Shown: positions 13,658 to 26,296, counted from the stretch's first letter. The stretch is DNA of 64,000 bases from Amnibacterium sp. CER49 (GCF_029846255.1 NZ_JARVWQ010000001.1:1-64000), one strand, 5' to 3'. The notes: generated from the sequence alone by a model not told the origin. Numbers and translations are program-made.

Positions 13658-13694
13658 ACGAAGGGCCCGGTCCGTGACGGACCGGGCCCTTCGT
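13658..13694 (-). terminator. sigA terminator
   Basis: Two perfect 18-bp arms (ACGAAGGGCCCGGTCCGT and its complement) separated by one base, ending 13 bp past the sigA stop on the minus strand. The innermost pairs must open to form the loop. Confidence 0.85.
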
Positions 13695-13707
13695 ACTGCT
13701 CGTCGAC

Positions 13708-15033
<1,326 letters not shown>

Positions 15034-15141
15034 CGGATATCCCCCAACTGCGTCGAGCGCGAACAGGTACGGACACTGCTGAAGGCGGTGGGTCGCCGCC
15101 GTCGGTCCAGAAGATGCGGAGAAACGGTGCCCGTCCCCCTT

Positions 15142-15161
15142 CCCCGGGAGAGAACCCGGGG
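15142..15161 (-). promoter_or_regulatory. hairpin in the sigA leader
   Basis: CCCCGGG, a 6-nt loop and CCCGGGG lie in the roughly 170-nt leader expected for sigA. There is no T tract after it. Possible mRNA-stabilising or regulatory structure. Confidence 0.4.
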
Positions 15162-15210
15162 TGCGGCACCCGTATTCCGGGCACGACGGGAGGGCTGCCC
15201 GGCAACTTCC

Positions 15211-16569
15211 CTACAATTGTACACGCGACGTCGGCGTGTCACCACGTCTCGCGAGGGCGCGTCGCCGCAGCCAGTGCCCGTAGGCGATCCAGACGGGTCC
15301 GACCACGATGCCCTCGCTCGCCTGCAGGTCGCGGCGGGTGCTCCGACGGGCGACGAGCAGCGCCACGACACCGAGGCCGACCACGAGGTACTGCACGGCG
15401 AAGGCGCCCCGGAAGGCCTCGACCGAGTAGAGCGGTACGCCCGTCGTGCGGTGCTCGAGGTCGAGCACGAGGCCGATCAGGAACATCATCGAGAAGCTCG
15501 CGGTGAAGCCGCCCACGTTGACGAGGCCGCTCGCGCCGCCGAGCGCGGACCGCGGGTTGAAGGTGCGCGCGTAGTCGAAGCCGATCTGCGATGCCGGGCC
15601 GCCGACGCCGAGGGTGAGCAGCAGCAGCACGATCAGGACGATCGGCGGCCGGCCCGGCCAGGCGAGCACGAGGGTCCAGGCGACCGCCATGACCCCGACG
15701 ATGCCGAGCACGAGGTTCGAGCGGCGGAACGGGAAGCGGGCGGTGAGGACGCCGAGCACCGGTCCGACGAGGAAGCCGGCGAGCACCTGCAGGCTGAGCA
15801 GCAGCGAGGCGGACGCCGGGTCCACCCCGACGGCCCGCACGAGGTAGGGGTAGCCCCAGAACAGCGCGAAGACCACGCCGCTCGACTGCGTGACGAAGTG
15901 CGCCCAGAAGCCGAGGCGGGTCCCCGGACGGCCCGCGGCCGCGCGCAGCGAGGCGAGCGCGGTCCGGAGGTCGGGCGGCACCGCGCCGCCGGGCGCGTCG
16001 GCGACGAGCACGAGCACGAGCACGACGACGAGCGCCACCCCGGACAGCCCGGCGGCGGCGAGGAACGCAGGGGTCCACCCGGCGAGGTGCAGCAGCGCCG
16101 CGAACGGCACGAGCGAGAGCACCTGGCCGAGCTGCCCCAGGTTGCCGAGCCACTGCGTCATCACGGGCACGCGACGCGGCGGGAACCAGACGTTCACGAG
16201 CCGCAGGGCGGCGACGAACGTCGTGGCGTCACCCGCTCCCACGAGCATCCGGCCCGCGACGGCGGCCGGCAGCACCGGGGCGAGGGCGACGACCACCTGG
16301 CCCGCGATCATGAGCACCGCGCCGATCGTGATCACGATCTTCGGTCCGTACCGGTCGACGAGCACACCGACCGGCACCTGCAGCACCGCGTAGACGGCGA
16401 GCTGCAGCACGCCGAGCGTCGAGAGGGCGGCTGCGGTCACGTCGAACCGGCTCGCCGCGGCGACCCCGGCGACCCCGAGGCTGCTGCGCTGGGTGACCGC
16501 GCACAGATAGGCGACGACGGCCCCGGCGAGCACGAGGCGGGCGCGGAACGGGGACGGCGGCGCCGTCAC
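15211..16569 (-). CDS. MFS transporter
   Basis: A 452-aa major facilitator superfamily permease with about 12 hydrophobic segments. The motif A-like loop VDRYGPKIV lies between the second and third segments, and a long loop near residue 200 (ADAPGGAVPPDL) separates the two halves. Substrate unknown; it resembles the nitrate/oxalate-type or general sugar-phosphate branches only loosely. The GTG start at 16569 overlaps the stop of the PAC2 gene by GTGA, so the pair is translationally coupled. It is read towards sigA, and the sigA promoter may lie inside its 3' end. Confidence 0.9.
   Translation of the reverse strand: MTAPPSPFRARLVLAGAVVAYLCAVTQRSSLGVAGVAAASRFDVTAAALSTLGVLQLAVYAVLQVPVGVLVDRYGPKIVITIGAVLMIAGQVVVALAPVLPAAVAGRMLVGAGDATTFVAALRLVNVWFPPRRVPVMTQWLGNLGQLGQVLSLVPFAALLHLAGWTPAFLAAAGLSGVALVVVLVLVLVADAPGGAVPPDLRTALASLRAAAGRPGTRLGFWAHFVTQSSGVVFALFWGYPYLVRAVGVDPASASLLLSLQVLAGFLVGPVLGVLTARFPFRRSNLVLGIVGVMAVAWTLVLAWPGRPPIVLIVLLLLTLGVGGPASQIGFDYARTFNPRSALGGASGLVNVGGFTASFSMMFLIGLVLDLEHRTTGVPLYSVEAFRGAFAVQYLVVGLGVVALLVARRSTRRDLQASEGIVVGPVWIAYGHWLRRRALARRGDTPTSRVQL
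15216..15221 (-). promoter_or_regulatory. putative sigA promoter -10
   Basis: TACAAT on the minus strand is a near-perfect -10, part of the palindrome TACAATTGTA, with GTGACA about 15 bp upstream. It overlaps the last codons of the MFS gene and would give a sigA leader of about 175 nt. Confidence 0.55.
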
Positions 16570-17483
16570 GCGTCGTCGTCGCTGTGACGACGGATCGCCA
16601 GGAACTTCTCGAGCTCGGCAGCGAGCTCGTCGGCGCTCGGCACCTCGCCCTCGCCGTCGGTGAGGGGCGAGCGGAGCGGGTTGCCGGCCATGTACGTGTC
16701 GTGGCGGGTCTCGAGCGTGCGCACGAGCTGCGCGAGCTCGTCGTTCGCGTTCACCTGCTCGTCGACCCGGGCGAGGAAGTCGCGCGACTGCTCCCGGAGG
16801 GCGTCGGTGGGCAGCAGCAGCCCGGTGGCCGCCTGCACCACCTCGAGGCTCTTCACGGCGGCCTCGGGCAGCTCGGTGTCGGCGAGGTAGTGCGGCACGA
16901 GCAGGACGAACTCGCCGACGGGGTGCCCGATCTCGGCGAGGCGGTACTCGACGAGGTGGAGCACGTTCGACGGCACCCGGGTCGTCGGACGCCACACGCT
17001 CATCGTGTCGATGAGGTCCTGCCGGTTGCCGCCGACCGTCACCTGGATCGGGCGGGTGTGCGGCACGGGCATCGGGATCGCGTGCACCCAGGTGGTCGTC
17101 GACACCTGGAAGCGCTCGATGAGCGACAGGAGGGCGGCCGTGAACCGCTCCCAGTGGAAGTCGGGCTCGAAGCCGGACAGCAGCAGGAACGGCCGGCCGA
17201 TCTCGTCGCGGCCCTTCGAGAGCACGAGGCGCGCCGGGGTGTAGCCGGTGAGGTGGTCCTGGTCGAACTCGATGATCGGCCGGCGGGCGCGGTAGTCGAG
17301 CAGCTCGTCGTGGTCGAAGACGGCGACCGGCACGGGGTCGACGGTCGCCTCGAAGTACTCGCTCAGCTGCTGGACGGCGCCGCCCGCGTCGGCGAACCCG
17401 GTGAGGCCCGCGACGAGCGGCAGGCCCGGCGGCACCTCGTCGGCCGCCGGGGTGAGCTCGTAGAGATCCTCCGGCGTGCGCAT
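16566..17483 (-). CDS. PAC2 family protein
   Basis: A 305-aa member of the PAC2 (proteasome assembly chaperone 2) family, which is common in actinobacteria with unknown biochemical role. Landmarks are LVAGLTGFADAGGAVQQL at the start, LSKGRDEIGRPFLLLSG, and the HAIPMPVPHTRP segment. The last 50 residues are a polar helix. ATG 17483 has a TACGCT -10 hexamer 6 bp upstream (17490-17495), so it is probably leaderless. It is coupled to the MFS gene and diverges from pepA. Confidence 0.93.
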   Translation of the reverse strand: MRTPEDLYELTPAADEVPPGLPLVAGLTGFADAGGAVQQLSEYFEATVDPVPVAVFDHDELLDYRARRPIIEFDQDHLTGYTPARLVLSKGRDEIGRPFLLLSGFEPDFHWERFTAALLSLIERFQVSTTTWVHAIPMPVPHTRPIQVTVGGNRQDLIDTMSVWRPTTRVPSNVLHLVEYRLAEIGHPVGEFVLLVPHYLADTELPEAAVKSLEVVQAATGLLLPTDALREQSRDFLARVDEQVNANDELAQLVRTLETRHDTYMAGNPLRSPLTDGEGEVPSADELAAELEKFLAIRRHSDDDA

Positions 17484-17489
17484 CGTTCC

Positions 17490-17549
17490 AGCGTACCCGC
17501 GGGGGCGGGACCCGCCCGGGCGGGGCTCGCAGCGCCCGCTGCCTAGGCT
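17490..17549. promoter_or_regulatory. divergent PAC2/pepA promoters
   Basis: On the minus strand TACGCT (17490-17495) stands 6 bp before the PAC2 ATG. On the plus strand TAGGCT (17544-17549) stands 7 bp before the pepA ATG. Both arrangements imply leaderless mRNAs. Confidence 0.6.
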
Positions 17550-17556
17550 CGAACCC

Positions 17557-19056
17557 ATGCCGGTGCCCGCGCTCGCCACCTCGTCCGTCCGCCCCGAGGA
17601 GGCCGAGACCGACGTCCTCGTCCTCGGTCTGACCGGCGGCGGCACCCCGGCGCTGGCGCTGCCGGACGGCGCGGACGCCGTCGCGCTCGGCCTCGAGGAC
17701 GTCGACCTCGTCGCGCTCGGCGCGAGCGGCGCGGCGGGCGAGCTGCTGCGCCTGCCGGCGCGCGGGGTCGCAGCGGGGTCGATCGCCCTCGTCGGGCTCG
17801 GGGCCGGCGACGCCGACGCCCTCCGCATCGCGGCGGCGAGCGCCGTCCGCCGGCTCGCGGGCACGCCGTCCGTCGCGCTCGCGCTGCCCGCGGCGGAGCC
17901 CGCGCTCGTCGCCGCGGTGCTCGAGGGCGCGGCCCTCGGCTCGTACGCCTACACGGAGCACCGGGGGAAGACGCTCGAGCAGCAGAAGGCCCCGGTCGCC
18001 GGGATCACCGTGCTCGGCGCCGACGACCCCGACGCCGTGCGGCGCGCGACCGTGCTGGCCGAGTCCGTCGCGCTCGTGAAGGACCTCGTGAACGCCCCGC
18101 CGAACGCCCTCTCCCCCGCGGCGCTCGCCGACGCGGCGCTCGCGGCCGTCGAGGGCCTCGAGGTCGAGACGCGGGTATGGGACGAGCGGGCGCTTCAGGA
18201 TGGTGGCTTCGGCGGCATCCTCGGCGTCGGGGCGGGCTCCGTGCGGCCGCCGCGCCTCGTGCGCATCGGGTGGGCCCCCGAGGGCGCGCCGGCGACGGTC
18301 GCGCTCGTCGGCAAGGGCATCACCTTCGACTCCGGCGGCCTGTCGCTGAAGCCGCCGGCCTCGATGGTCGGCATGAAGACGGACATGGCCGGTGCCGCCA
18401 CCGTGCTCGCCGTCGTACGGGCCGCGGCCGCGCTCCGGCTGCCCGTGGGCGTCACCGCGTGGCTCTGCATCGCGGAGAACCTGCCGTCCGGCAGCGCGCT
18501 GCGCCCGAACGACGTCCTCACGATCCGGGGCGGCCGCACCGTCGAGGTGCTGAACACCGACGCGGAGGGCCGCCTCGTGCTCGCCGACGGCCTCGTCGCG
18601 GCGAGCGAGGAGGGGCCCGACGCGATCGTCGACGTGGCGACGCTCACGGGAGCGATCATCGTCTCGCTCGGCAACCGCTACGTGGGCGCGATGGGCGACG
18701 GCGCGCTCGTCGCCCGCACGCAGGCCGCGGCGCAGCGGGCCGGCGAGCTGGTCTGGCACCTGCCCCTGCCGGAGGAGCTCCGCCGGGTGCTCGACTCGGA
18801 CGTCGCCGACCTCGCGAACGTGAAGATCGGCAGCACGGCGGGCGGCGCGCTCGTCGCCGGGCAGTTCCTCAAGGAGTTCGTCGGCGACGGCCCGGACGGC
18901 GAGCGGATCCCGTGGGTCCACCTCGACATCGCGGGCGCCGCGAACAACGGCGGCTCGCCCTGGGGCGTCACCGGCGCTGGTCCGACCGGCGTGATGGTGC
19001 GCACCCTCGTGGAGCTCGTGCGGGACCTCGCCGAGGGCTCCGTCGACGCGGTCTGA
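17557..19056 (+). CDS. pepA: leucyl aminopeptidase (M17)
   Basis: A 499-aa M17 leucine aminopeptidase, which removes N-terminal residues from peptides in the cytosol using two metal ions. The catalytic C-terminal domain has GKGITFDSGGLSLKP, KTDMAGAATVL and the signature NTDAEGRLVLADGL, containing the metal ligands and the catalytic Lys/Arg. The N-terminal macro-like domain is present and of normal length. ATG 17557 is placed by the -10 TAGGCT 7 bp upstream. It lies 128 bp upstream of lpdA, which has its own promoter. Confidence 0.96.
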   Translation: MPVPALATSSVRPEEAETDVLVLGLTGGGTPALALPDGADAVALGLEDVDLVALGASGAAGELLRLPARGVAAGSIALVGLGAGDADALRIAAASAVRRLAGTPSVALALPAAEPALVAAVLEGAALGSYAYTEHRGKTLEQQKAPVAGITVLGADDPDAVRRATVLAESVALVKDLVNAPPNALSPAALADAALAAVEGLEVETRVWDERALQDGGFGGILGVGAGSVRPPRLVRIGWAPEGAPATVALVGKGITFDSGGLSLKPPASMVGMKTDMAGAATVLAVVRAAAALRLPVGVTAWLCIAENLPSGSALRPNDVLTIRGGRTVEVLNTDAEGRLVLADGLVAASEEGPDAIVDVATLTGAIIVSLGNRYVGAMGDGALVARTQAAAQRAGELVWHLPLPEELRRVLDSDVADLANVKIGSTAGGALVAGQFLKEFVGDGPDGERIPWVHLDIAGAANNGGSPWGVTGAGPTGVMVRTLVELVRDLAEGSVDAV

Positions 19057-19080
19057 CAGGGACGCCGGGGTGCCAGGGAG

Positions 19081-19086
19081 TAGGGT
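19081..19086 (+). promoter_or_regulatory. lpdA promoter -10
   Basis: TAGGGT matches the -10 form seen before other genes here. It would start a transcript with a leader of about 90 nt ahead of lpdA. Confidence 0.45.
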
Positions 19087-19184
19087 CGTCCCGGCGGTTT
19101 TCGAGAGCCTGGTGCGGGCTTCCGGGGTGCGGGATCCGCACCGCCCGGAGCGCGCCGGGCGCCGACGGAACGGAGAACGGACGA

Positions 19185-20558
19185 GTGCCGGACCAGTCCT
19201 TTGACCTCGTGATCCTCGGCGGCGGCAGCGGCGGGTACTCCGCGGCGCTGCGTGCCGCAGAGCTCGGCATGTCGGTCGGCATGGTCGAGAAGGACAAGGT
19301 GGGCGGCACCTGCCTCCACCGCGGCTGCATCCCCACGAAGGCCCTGCTGCACGCCGCCGAGGTCGCCGACGCGTCGCGTGAGAGCGCCAACTACGGCATC
19401 CGCGCCACGCTCGAGGGCGTCGATGTGCCGCAGGTCACGAAGTACCGCACCGGCATCGTCGCGAAGAAGCACCGCGGCCTGCAGTCGCTGCTGAAGGCCC
19501 GCGGCATCACCACGATCGAGGGCGCCGGCCGCCTCACCTCGGCCACCACGGTGCAGGTCGGCGACCAGGTCGTCACCGGCAAGCACGTCGTGCTCGCGAC
19601 CGGCTCCTACTCGCGCAGCCTGCCCGGCCTCGAGCTCGGCGGCCGCGTCATCGACTCCGAGAAGGCCCTCGACCTCGACTACGTCCCGAAGAAGGTCGCC
19701 GTGCTCGGCGGCGGGGTCATCGGCGTCGAGTTCGCGAGCGTCTGGAAGTCGTTCGGCGCCGACGTCGTCATCATCGAGGCGCTCCCCCACCTCGTGCCGA
19801 ACGAGGAGGAAGTGCTGAGCAAGGCGCTCGAGCGCGCCTACCGCAAGCGCGGCATCGACTACCGGCTCGGCATCCGCTTCTCCGGCGTCACGCAGGACGA
19901 CTCCGGCGTCGTCGTCACGCTCGAGAACGGCGAGACCATCGAGGCCGACCTGCTGCTCGTCGCCGTGGGGCGCGGCCCGAACACCGCGGGCATGGGCTTC
20001 GAGGAGGCGGGCGTGACGATCGACCGCGGCTTCGTCGAGGTCGACGAGCACCTCGAGACCAGCCTCAAGGGCGTCTACGCGGTCGGCGACATCGTGTTCG
20101 GCCTGCAGCTCGCGCACCGCAGCTTCCAGCAGGGCATCTTCGTCGCCGAGCAGATCGCGGGGCTCAACCCGCCGGTCGTCTCCGACGTGAACATCCCGCG
20201 CATCACCTACTGCGACCCCGAGGTCGCGTCGGTGGGGCTCACCGAGGCGCGCGCCGTCGAGCAGTACGGCCGCGACGAGGTCGTCGCCTACGACTTCAGC
20301 CTCGCCGGCAACGCGCGCAGCGAAATCATCGGCACCACCGGCTCGGTGAAGGTCGTGCGACGCAAGGAGGGCCCGGTGCTCGGGGTCCACGCGATCGGCG
20401 CCCGCGTCGGCGAGCTGATCGGCGAGGCGCAGCTCGTGGTCAACTGGGAGGCGTACCCCGAGGACATCGCGCCCTACATCCACGGCCACCCGACCCAGTA
20501 CGAGGCGCTCGGCGAGGCGTTCCTCGCGCTCGCCGGCAAGCCCCTGCACGCGCTCTGA
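19185..20558 (+). CDS. lpdA: dihydrolipoyl dehydrogenase (E3)
   Basis: A 457-aa flavoprotein E3 that reoxidises dihydrolipoamide for the 2-oxoacid dehydrogenase complexes, passing electrons to NAD+. The FAD fold starts at LVILGGGSGGYSA. The redox disulfide is Cys43-Cys48 (GGTCLHRGC). The NAD fold is VLGGGVIGVEFASV. The catalytic pair is His435 and Glu440 (HPTQYE). GTG 19185 has GGAGA upstream and matches homologues; upstream in-frame codons belong to antisense-like extension. It sits just upstream of the E2 gene, a natural functional pair. Confidence 0.97.
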   Translation: MPDQSFDLVILGGGSGGYSAALRAAELGMSVGMVEKDKVGGTCLHRGCIPTKALLHAAEVADASRESANYGIRATLEGVDVPQVTKYRTGIVAKKHRGLQSLLKARGITTIEGAGRLTSATTVQVGDQVVTGKHVVLATGSYSRSLPGLELGGRVIDSEKALDLDYVPKKVAVLGGGVIGVEFASVWKSFGADVVIIEALPHLVPNEEEVLSKALERAYRKRGIDYRLGIRFSGVTQDDSGVVVTLENGETIEADLLLVAVGRGPNTAGMGFEEAGVTIDRGFVEVDEHLETSLKGVYAVGDIVFGLQLAHRSFQQGIFVAEQIAGLNPPVVSDVNIPRITYCDPEVASVGLTEARAVEQYGRDEVVAYDFSLAGNARSEIIGTTGSVKVVRRKEGPVLGVHAIGARVGELIGEAQLVVNWEAYPEDIAPYIHGHPTQYEALGEAFLALAGKPLHAL

Positions 20559-20622
20559 CCGTCGCGATGGCGCACGGGAGCAACCACCGGCGGCACGCGG
20601 CCGTCTCGAAAGGAACAACGCG

Positions 20623-22193
<1,571 letters not shown>

Positions 22194-22197
<4 letters not shown>

Positions 22198-23432
22198 TCC
22201 CGCTCGCCCCCGTTCGGAGCCGGCCGGTCGGCGTCACGCAGACGCCAGCCGGCCGGCTCCTGCACGAGCAGGACGGTCGCGCCGCCGACGTCGAGGGTCG
22301 CCGCACCGCCGCTCGTGCGGAGGAGCCGCGGCGCGACCGAGGGCACGGCGACCGCATCGACCCCGGCGGTGACGGCCGCGGCGTCGAGCACGGCGACGGG
22401 TGAGCCGGGAGCCTCGAGCGGCCGCAGGCAGCGCAGCGAGCGCTGCGCGAGGCACACGGCGCGGGCGTCGAGCAGCGTGCGGGCCGCATCGACCGGGGCG
22501 GCGTCGCGCGGCGGCAGCGCCCTCGCAGCGGCCCGCTGCGTCCGGACCGGCGCCGACGGCCTCGGCGCCCTGGCCGCGGAGACCGTGGACCGCACCGGGG
22601 GCGCGGCGCTCGCACCCGCCTCGCGGGCGGGCAGCAGCGCGACTGCGGCGACGAGCAGCGCGGCGCTCGCGCCGGCCGCGACCCACGTGCGGCGCCGGAC
22701 CGTCCGCAGGTGGCGCGCGCTGTCCGCGCGCAGTCGACCCAGCAGGGCGATCCCGTGCGACCACGACGGGACCGCACGCTCGTCGGGTCCGTCCTCCTGC
22801 ACCGCCTCGAGGATCGGCACGAGCAGGCGCGCGGGCGGTGCGGCGCGCGGAACCGCTGCGGGCGCCGGATGCAGCCGGACGGGTACGGGCTCGGCGACCT
22901 CGAACAGCACGTCCTCGAGCCGCTCGGGATCGTCGGGGAGCACCGCCGGCACGACCCCCGACCCGCGCAGCACCGCCGAGGCCAGCCGGACGAGCGCCCG
23001 GCGGTCGTCGGCGGCGAGCAGCGCGAAGCCCGCGGCGCCGGCCGCGCTCCCGGTCCGCAACCCGGGCGGCGCCACGAGCACCGGGCTGCCGGCGGTGTCG
23101 AAGCCCACCGCCCGGGCGGTGAGCCCGAGCCCGGCGACGCCCGCGGCATGCAGGCGCAGCACGAGGCGGGCGAGCGGCACGAGCACCGTGACCGCCTCGC
23201 CGGCCGTCGGCCAGCCCGGCACCGCGAGCAGCGCGTCGAGGCCGACGGGCAGCGGCTCGAGCACGGCGACGACGACGCCGTCCGCGGACGTGCCGACGTC
23301 GAGGACGCGCTGCAGGTGCGGGCCCGCACCGGCGAGCAGCGCCTCGAGCGCCGCGACGGCGCCGCTGTCGGCGGGATCGACCACGAGCAGCGCCTCGCCG
23401 TGCCGGGGTCCGTCGTCGCGGTGCTCGTCCAC
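22194..23432 (-). CDS. hypothetical protein with one membrane segment
   Basis: About 412 aa, not recognised as a known enzyme. Residues 1-230 look like a degenerate protein-kinase or aminoglycoside-kinase-like fold: LQRVLDVGTSADGVVVAVLEPLP resembles N-lobe strands, and LHAAGVAGLGLTARAVGFDTAGSPVLV resembles a catalytic loop without its Asp/Asn. A single membrane segment follows TWVAAGASAALLVAAVALLP, then an Ala/Pro/Arg-rich outer region. GTG 23432 has AGGA at SD distance; GTG 23447 is possible. Its stop codon shares CTAG with the sucB stop. A pseudokinase role is inference only. Confidence 0.75.
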
Positions 23433-23525
23433 GCCGGGATCCTGCACGTGCCGAGCGGACCCCCACGGCCAGGATCCCGCGATCTGGGGCACCGCGTCCG
23501 CCCCGGCCGCCTGGGGAGGAGCGGA

Positions 23526-23531
23526 TACCAT
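23526..23531 (+). promoter_or_regulatory. -10 of the DUF4191 gene
   Basis: TACCAT ends 6 bp before the ATG, so the transcript is probably leaderless. Confidence 0.5.
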
Positions 23532-23537
23532 GAGCGC

Positions 23538-24236
23538 ATGGCCCGACCCAGCGCCGCACCGGCCAAGGAGCCCGGGCGCATCAAGCAGTTCCTGCAGGTC
23601 CTCCGCATCACGCGCGAGTCCGACCCGAACGTCGTCTGGTGGATGCTGCTCGGCTTCGTCGTCGGCGTCGCGCTCGGCGTGGTGCTCGCGGTCGTCCTCG
23701 GCGGCGGCAACGTCTTCAGCATCATCGTCTGGGTGCTCGTCGGCGTGATGGCGGGCGGCCTCGCGGCGCTCATCATCCTGAACCGCCGAGCCGAGCGCAC
23801 CGCCTACGCGCAGATCGAGGGCCGGCCGGGCGCCGTCGGCGCCGTGCTCCGTACCGCGCTGCGCCGGGGCTGGCGCGGCAGCGAGGTCCCCGTCGCGGTG
23901 AACGGCCGCACGAAGGACGCCGTCTACCGGGCCGTGGGACGTCCCGGCGTGGTGCTGCTCATCGAGGGCCCGAAGGCCCGCACGCAGCGGCTCGTCGACG
24001 AGGAGCGCCGCAAGGTCGCCCGCGTCGCCCCCAACGTGCCCGTGTCGGTGCTGCACGTCGGGACCGAGGAGGGCGCCATCCGTCTCTCCCAGATCAACCG
24101 GCGCCTCGCCCGGCTGAAGCCGCGGCTCACGCGGGCCGAGGTGCTCGCGGTGAGCAACCGGCTCGAGTCGCTCACCGCGGGTCTGCCGGTGCCGAAGGGC
24201 GTCGACCCGACGAGGCTGCGTCCCGTCCGACGGTGA
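23538..24236 (+). CDS. DUF4191 family membrane protein
   Basis: A 232-aa protein of the DUF4191 family, common upstream of glnA in actinobacteria; function unknown. Residues 15-30 hold the conserved RIKQFLQVLRITRE. Two membrane segments (about 36-58 and 62-82) are followed by a basic cytosolic domain containing GRPGAVGAVL and GPKARTQRLVDEERRKV. The stop overlaps the next GTG start by GTGA, coupling it to the J-domain gene. Confidence 0.93.
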   Translation: MARPSAAPAKEPGRIKQFLQVLRITRESDPNVVWWMLLGFVVGVALGVVLAVVLGGGNVFSIIVWVLVGVMAGGLAALIILNRRAERTAYAQIEGRPGAVGAVLRTALRRGWRGSEVPVAVNGRTKDAVYRAVGRPGVVLLIEGPKARTQRLVDEERRKVARVAPNVPVSVLHVGTEEGAIRLSQINRRLARLKPRLTRAEVLAVSNRLESLTAGLPVPKGVDPTRLRPVRR

Positions 24237-24673
24237 CCGCTCCCCGGGCGGCGATGTCGCGGGCCGAGGCCGCGGAGGTGCTCGGTGTGGCCCTGACCGC
24301 GCGTGCCGCCGAGGTGCAGCGCGCGTTCCTGAGGCTCGTGCGCACCGCGCATCCCGATGCGCTGCCCGGCGCCACCGAGGCCGAGCGACGTGCCGCCGCC
24401 GAGCGGTTCGACCGGCTCGTCCGCGCGCGGGCGGTGCTGCTCGCGCCTCCTCCCCCGACCCCTCCGCCCGGTGCTCCGGACGACGGGTACAGGCCCATGG
24501 AGCCCGACGGCCCGCTCTACCGGCCCGTCCCGGGCCGCGGCATCGGCGGCTCGCTCGTCGTCCTCGTGCTGCTCGCGTTCCTGCTCGTCGCGCTCGTCTC
24601 GTTCGACGACGCCGCGCGGCGGCCGTCGTTCGAGCCCGGGGCGCCGACGCCCGGATCCTCCGTCACGCCCTGA
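24233..24673 (+). CDS. J-domain membrane protein
   Basis: A 146-aa protein with an N-terminal J domain: [24 protein letters not shown] with the HPD tripeptide that stimulates Hsp70 ATPase, and an [10 protein letters not shown] helix. A Pro-rich linker and one C-terminal membrane segment ([20 protein letters not shown] in about residues 102-122) follow. It would act as a membrane-anchored DnaK co-chaperone if the HPD is functional. The GTG start overlaps the DUF4191 stop. It ends 8 bp before the GlnR box of glnA. Confidence 0.87.
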   Translation: MTAPRAAMSRAEAAEVLGVALTARAAEVQRAFLRLVRTAHPDALPGATEAERRAAAERFDRLVRARAVLLAPPPPTPPPGAPDDGYRPMEPDGPLYRPVPGRGIGGSLVVLVLLAFLLVALVSFDDAARRPSFEPGAPTPGSSVTP

Positions 24674-24680
24674 CGACGGC

Positions 24681-24718
24681 GAAACCTCCCCGAAACAGAG
24701 AGGTCACGTCGGCGAAAC
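24681..24718 (+). promoter_or_regulatory. GlnR operator of glnA
   Basis: Four pentamers with exact 6-bp spacers: GAAAC (24681), GAAAC (24692), GTCAC (24703), GAAAC (24714), each 11 bp apart. This matches the actinobacterial GlnR box (gTnAC-n6-GaAAC repeated), the site of the OmpR-type nitrogen regulator. Being 86 bp upstream of the glnA ATG it fits activation under nitrogen limitation. GlnR itself is not in the window. Confidence 0.88.
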
Positions 24719-24803
24719 GGGTCCCTGCGACCCTCGGGAGGACAGCCGCCGCGCCCGCGCGCAGCGATCCCGGCAGACCGACACCCAGGAGAGATCCCGC
24801 CGC

Positions 24804-26240
24804 ATGCCAAATCCTCAGTTCAGCGACTCGTCCGAGGTCATCCGGTTCATCAAGGACACGGACGTGAAGTACCTCGACATCCGCTTCACGGACCTCCCCG
24901 GGGTGCAGCAGCACTTCAACATCCCGGCCTCCACGGTCGACGAGGAGTTCTTCTCGGTCGGGCAGCTGTTCGACGGCTCCTCGATCCGCGGGTTCGCGAA
25001 CATCCACGAGTCGGACATGCAGCTCATCCCGGACATCACGACGGCGTACGTCGACCCGTTCCGCGTCGAGCGCACCCTGATCCTCGTCTTCGACATCTAC
25101 AACCCGCGCAACGGCGAGATCTACGCCCGCGACCCGCGCCAGGTGGCGAAGAAGGCCGAGAAGTACCTCGCCTCGACGGGCATCGCCGACACGGCGTTCT
25201 TCGCCCCCGAGGCCGAGTTCTACATCTTCGACGAGGTCCGCTACGAGGTCGCGCAGGGCTCGAGCTTCTACAAGGTCGACTCGTCCGAGGCGGCCTGGAA
25301 CTCCGGCCGCGACGAGGTCGGGGGCAACCTCGGCAACAAGACGCCCTTCAAGGGCGGCTACTTCCCGGTCAGCCCGGTCGACCAGCACGCGGACCTCCGC
25401 GACGACATCGTGCTGAAGCTGATCGAGGCGGGGCTCGCCGTCGAGCGCAGCCACCACGAGGTCGGCACCGCCGGCCAGGGCGAGATCAACTACAAGTTCG
25501 ACACCCTCGTCCACGCGGCCGACGACATCCTGAAGTTCAAGTACATCGTGAAGAACACGGCGAAGCAGTGGGGCAAGACGGCGACGTTCATGCCGAAGCC
25601 GCTCTTCGGCGACAACGGCTCCGGCATGCACACGCACCAGTCCCTCTGGAACGACGGCCGCCCGCTGTTCTACGACGAGGCCGGCTACGGCGGGCTCTCC
25701 GACACCGCGCGCTGGTACATCGGCGGCCTGCTCGCGCACGCGCCGAGCCTGCTCGCCTTCACGAACCCGACGACGAACAGCTACCACCGCCTCGTGCCCG
25801 GGTTCGAGGCGCCGGTGAACCTCGTCTACTCGGCGGGCAACCGCTCGGCGGCGATCCGCATCCCGATCACCGGCACGAACCCGAAGGCGAAGCGCATCGA
25901 GTTCCGCGCGCCCGACGCCTCCGGCAACCCGTACCTCGCGTTCGCCGCGCAGCTGATGGCGGGCCTCGACGGCATCCAGAACCGCATCGAGCCGCACGAG
26001 CCGGTCGACAAGGACCTCTACGAGCTGCCGCCGGACGAGGCGCGCCTCATCCCGCAGGTGCCGGGCTCGCTCGACGCCGTGCTCGACGCGCTCGAGGCCG
26101 ACAACGAGTACCTCACCGCGGGCAACGTGTTCAGCGGCGAGCTCATCGAGACGTGGCTCGACTACAAGCGCGAGCGCGAGATCAAGCCGCTCGCCGCGCG
26201 CCCGCACCCCTTCGAGTACGAGCTGTACTTCGGGGTCTGA
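24804..26240 (+). CDS. glnA: glutamine synthetase type I
   Basis: A 478-aa GSI, which makes glutamine from glutamate, ammonia and ATP as a dodecamer. Signatures are FDGSSIRGF, the [21 protein letters not shown]-binding segment, and the adenylylation loop [12 protein letters not shown] with Tyr406, the residue modified by GlnE in relatives. The ATG has AGGAGAG about 8 nt upstream. A GlnR box precedes it. It converges on glnE, so target and regulator are neighbours. Confidence 0.98.
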   Translation: MPNPQFSDSSEVIRFIKDTDVKYLDIRFTDLPGVQQHFNIPASTVDEEFFSVGQLFDGSSIRGFANIHESDMQLIPDITTAYVDPFRVERTLILVFDIYNPRNGEIYARDPRQVAKKAEKYLASTGIADTAFFAPEAEFYIFDEVRYEVAQGSSFYKVDSSEAAWNSGRDEVGGNLGNKTPFKGGYFPVSPVDQHADLRDDIVLKLIEAGLAVERSHHEVGTAGQGEINYKFDTLVHAADDILKFKYIVKNTAKQWGKTATFMPKPLFGDNGSGMHTHQSLWNDGRPLFYDEAGYGGLSDTARWYIGGLLAHAPSLLAFTNPTTNSYHRLVPGFEAPVNLVYSAGNRSAAIRIPITGTNPKAKRIEFRAPDASGNPYLAFAAQLMAGLDGIQNRIEPHEPVDKDLYELPPDEARLIPQVPGSLDAVLDALEADNEYLTAGNVFSGELIETWLDYKREREIKPLAARPHPFEYELYFGV

Positions 26241-26251
26241 GCACGCTCCGC

Positions 26252-26296
26252 CGAAGGCCCGTCGCACATCTCCGCACGGAGGGCGACGGGCCTTCG
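26252..26296. terminator. bidirectional terminator between glnA and glnE
   Basis: Perfect 14-bp arms CGAAGGCCCGTCGC / GCGACGGGCCTTCG around a 17-nt loop, 11 bp after the glnA stop and downstream of convergent glnE. Confidence 0.85.
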
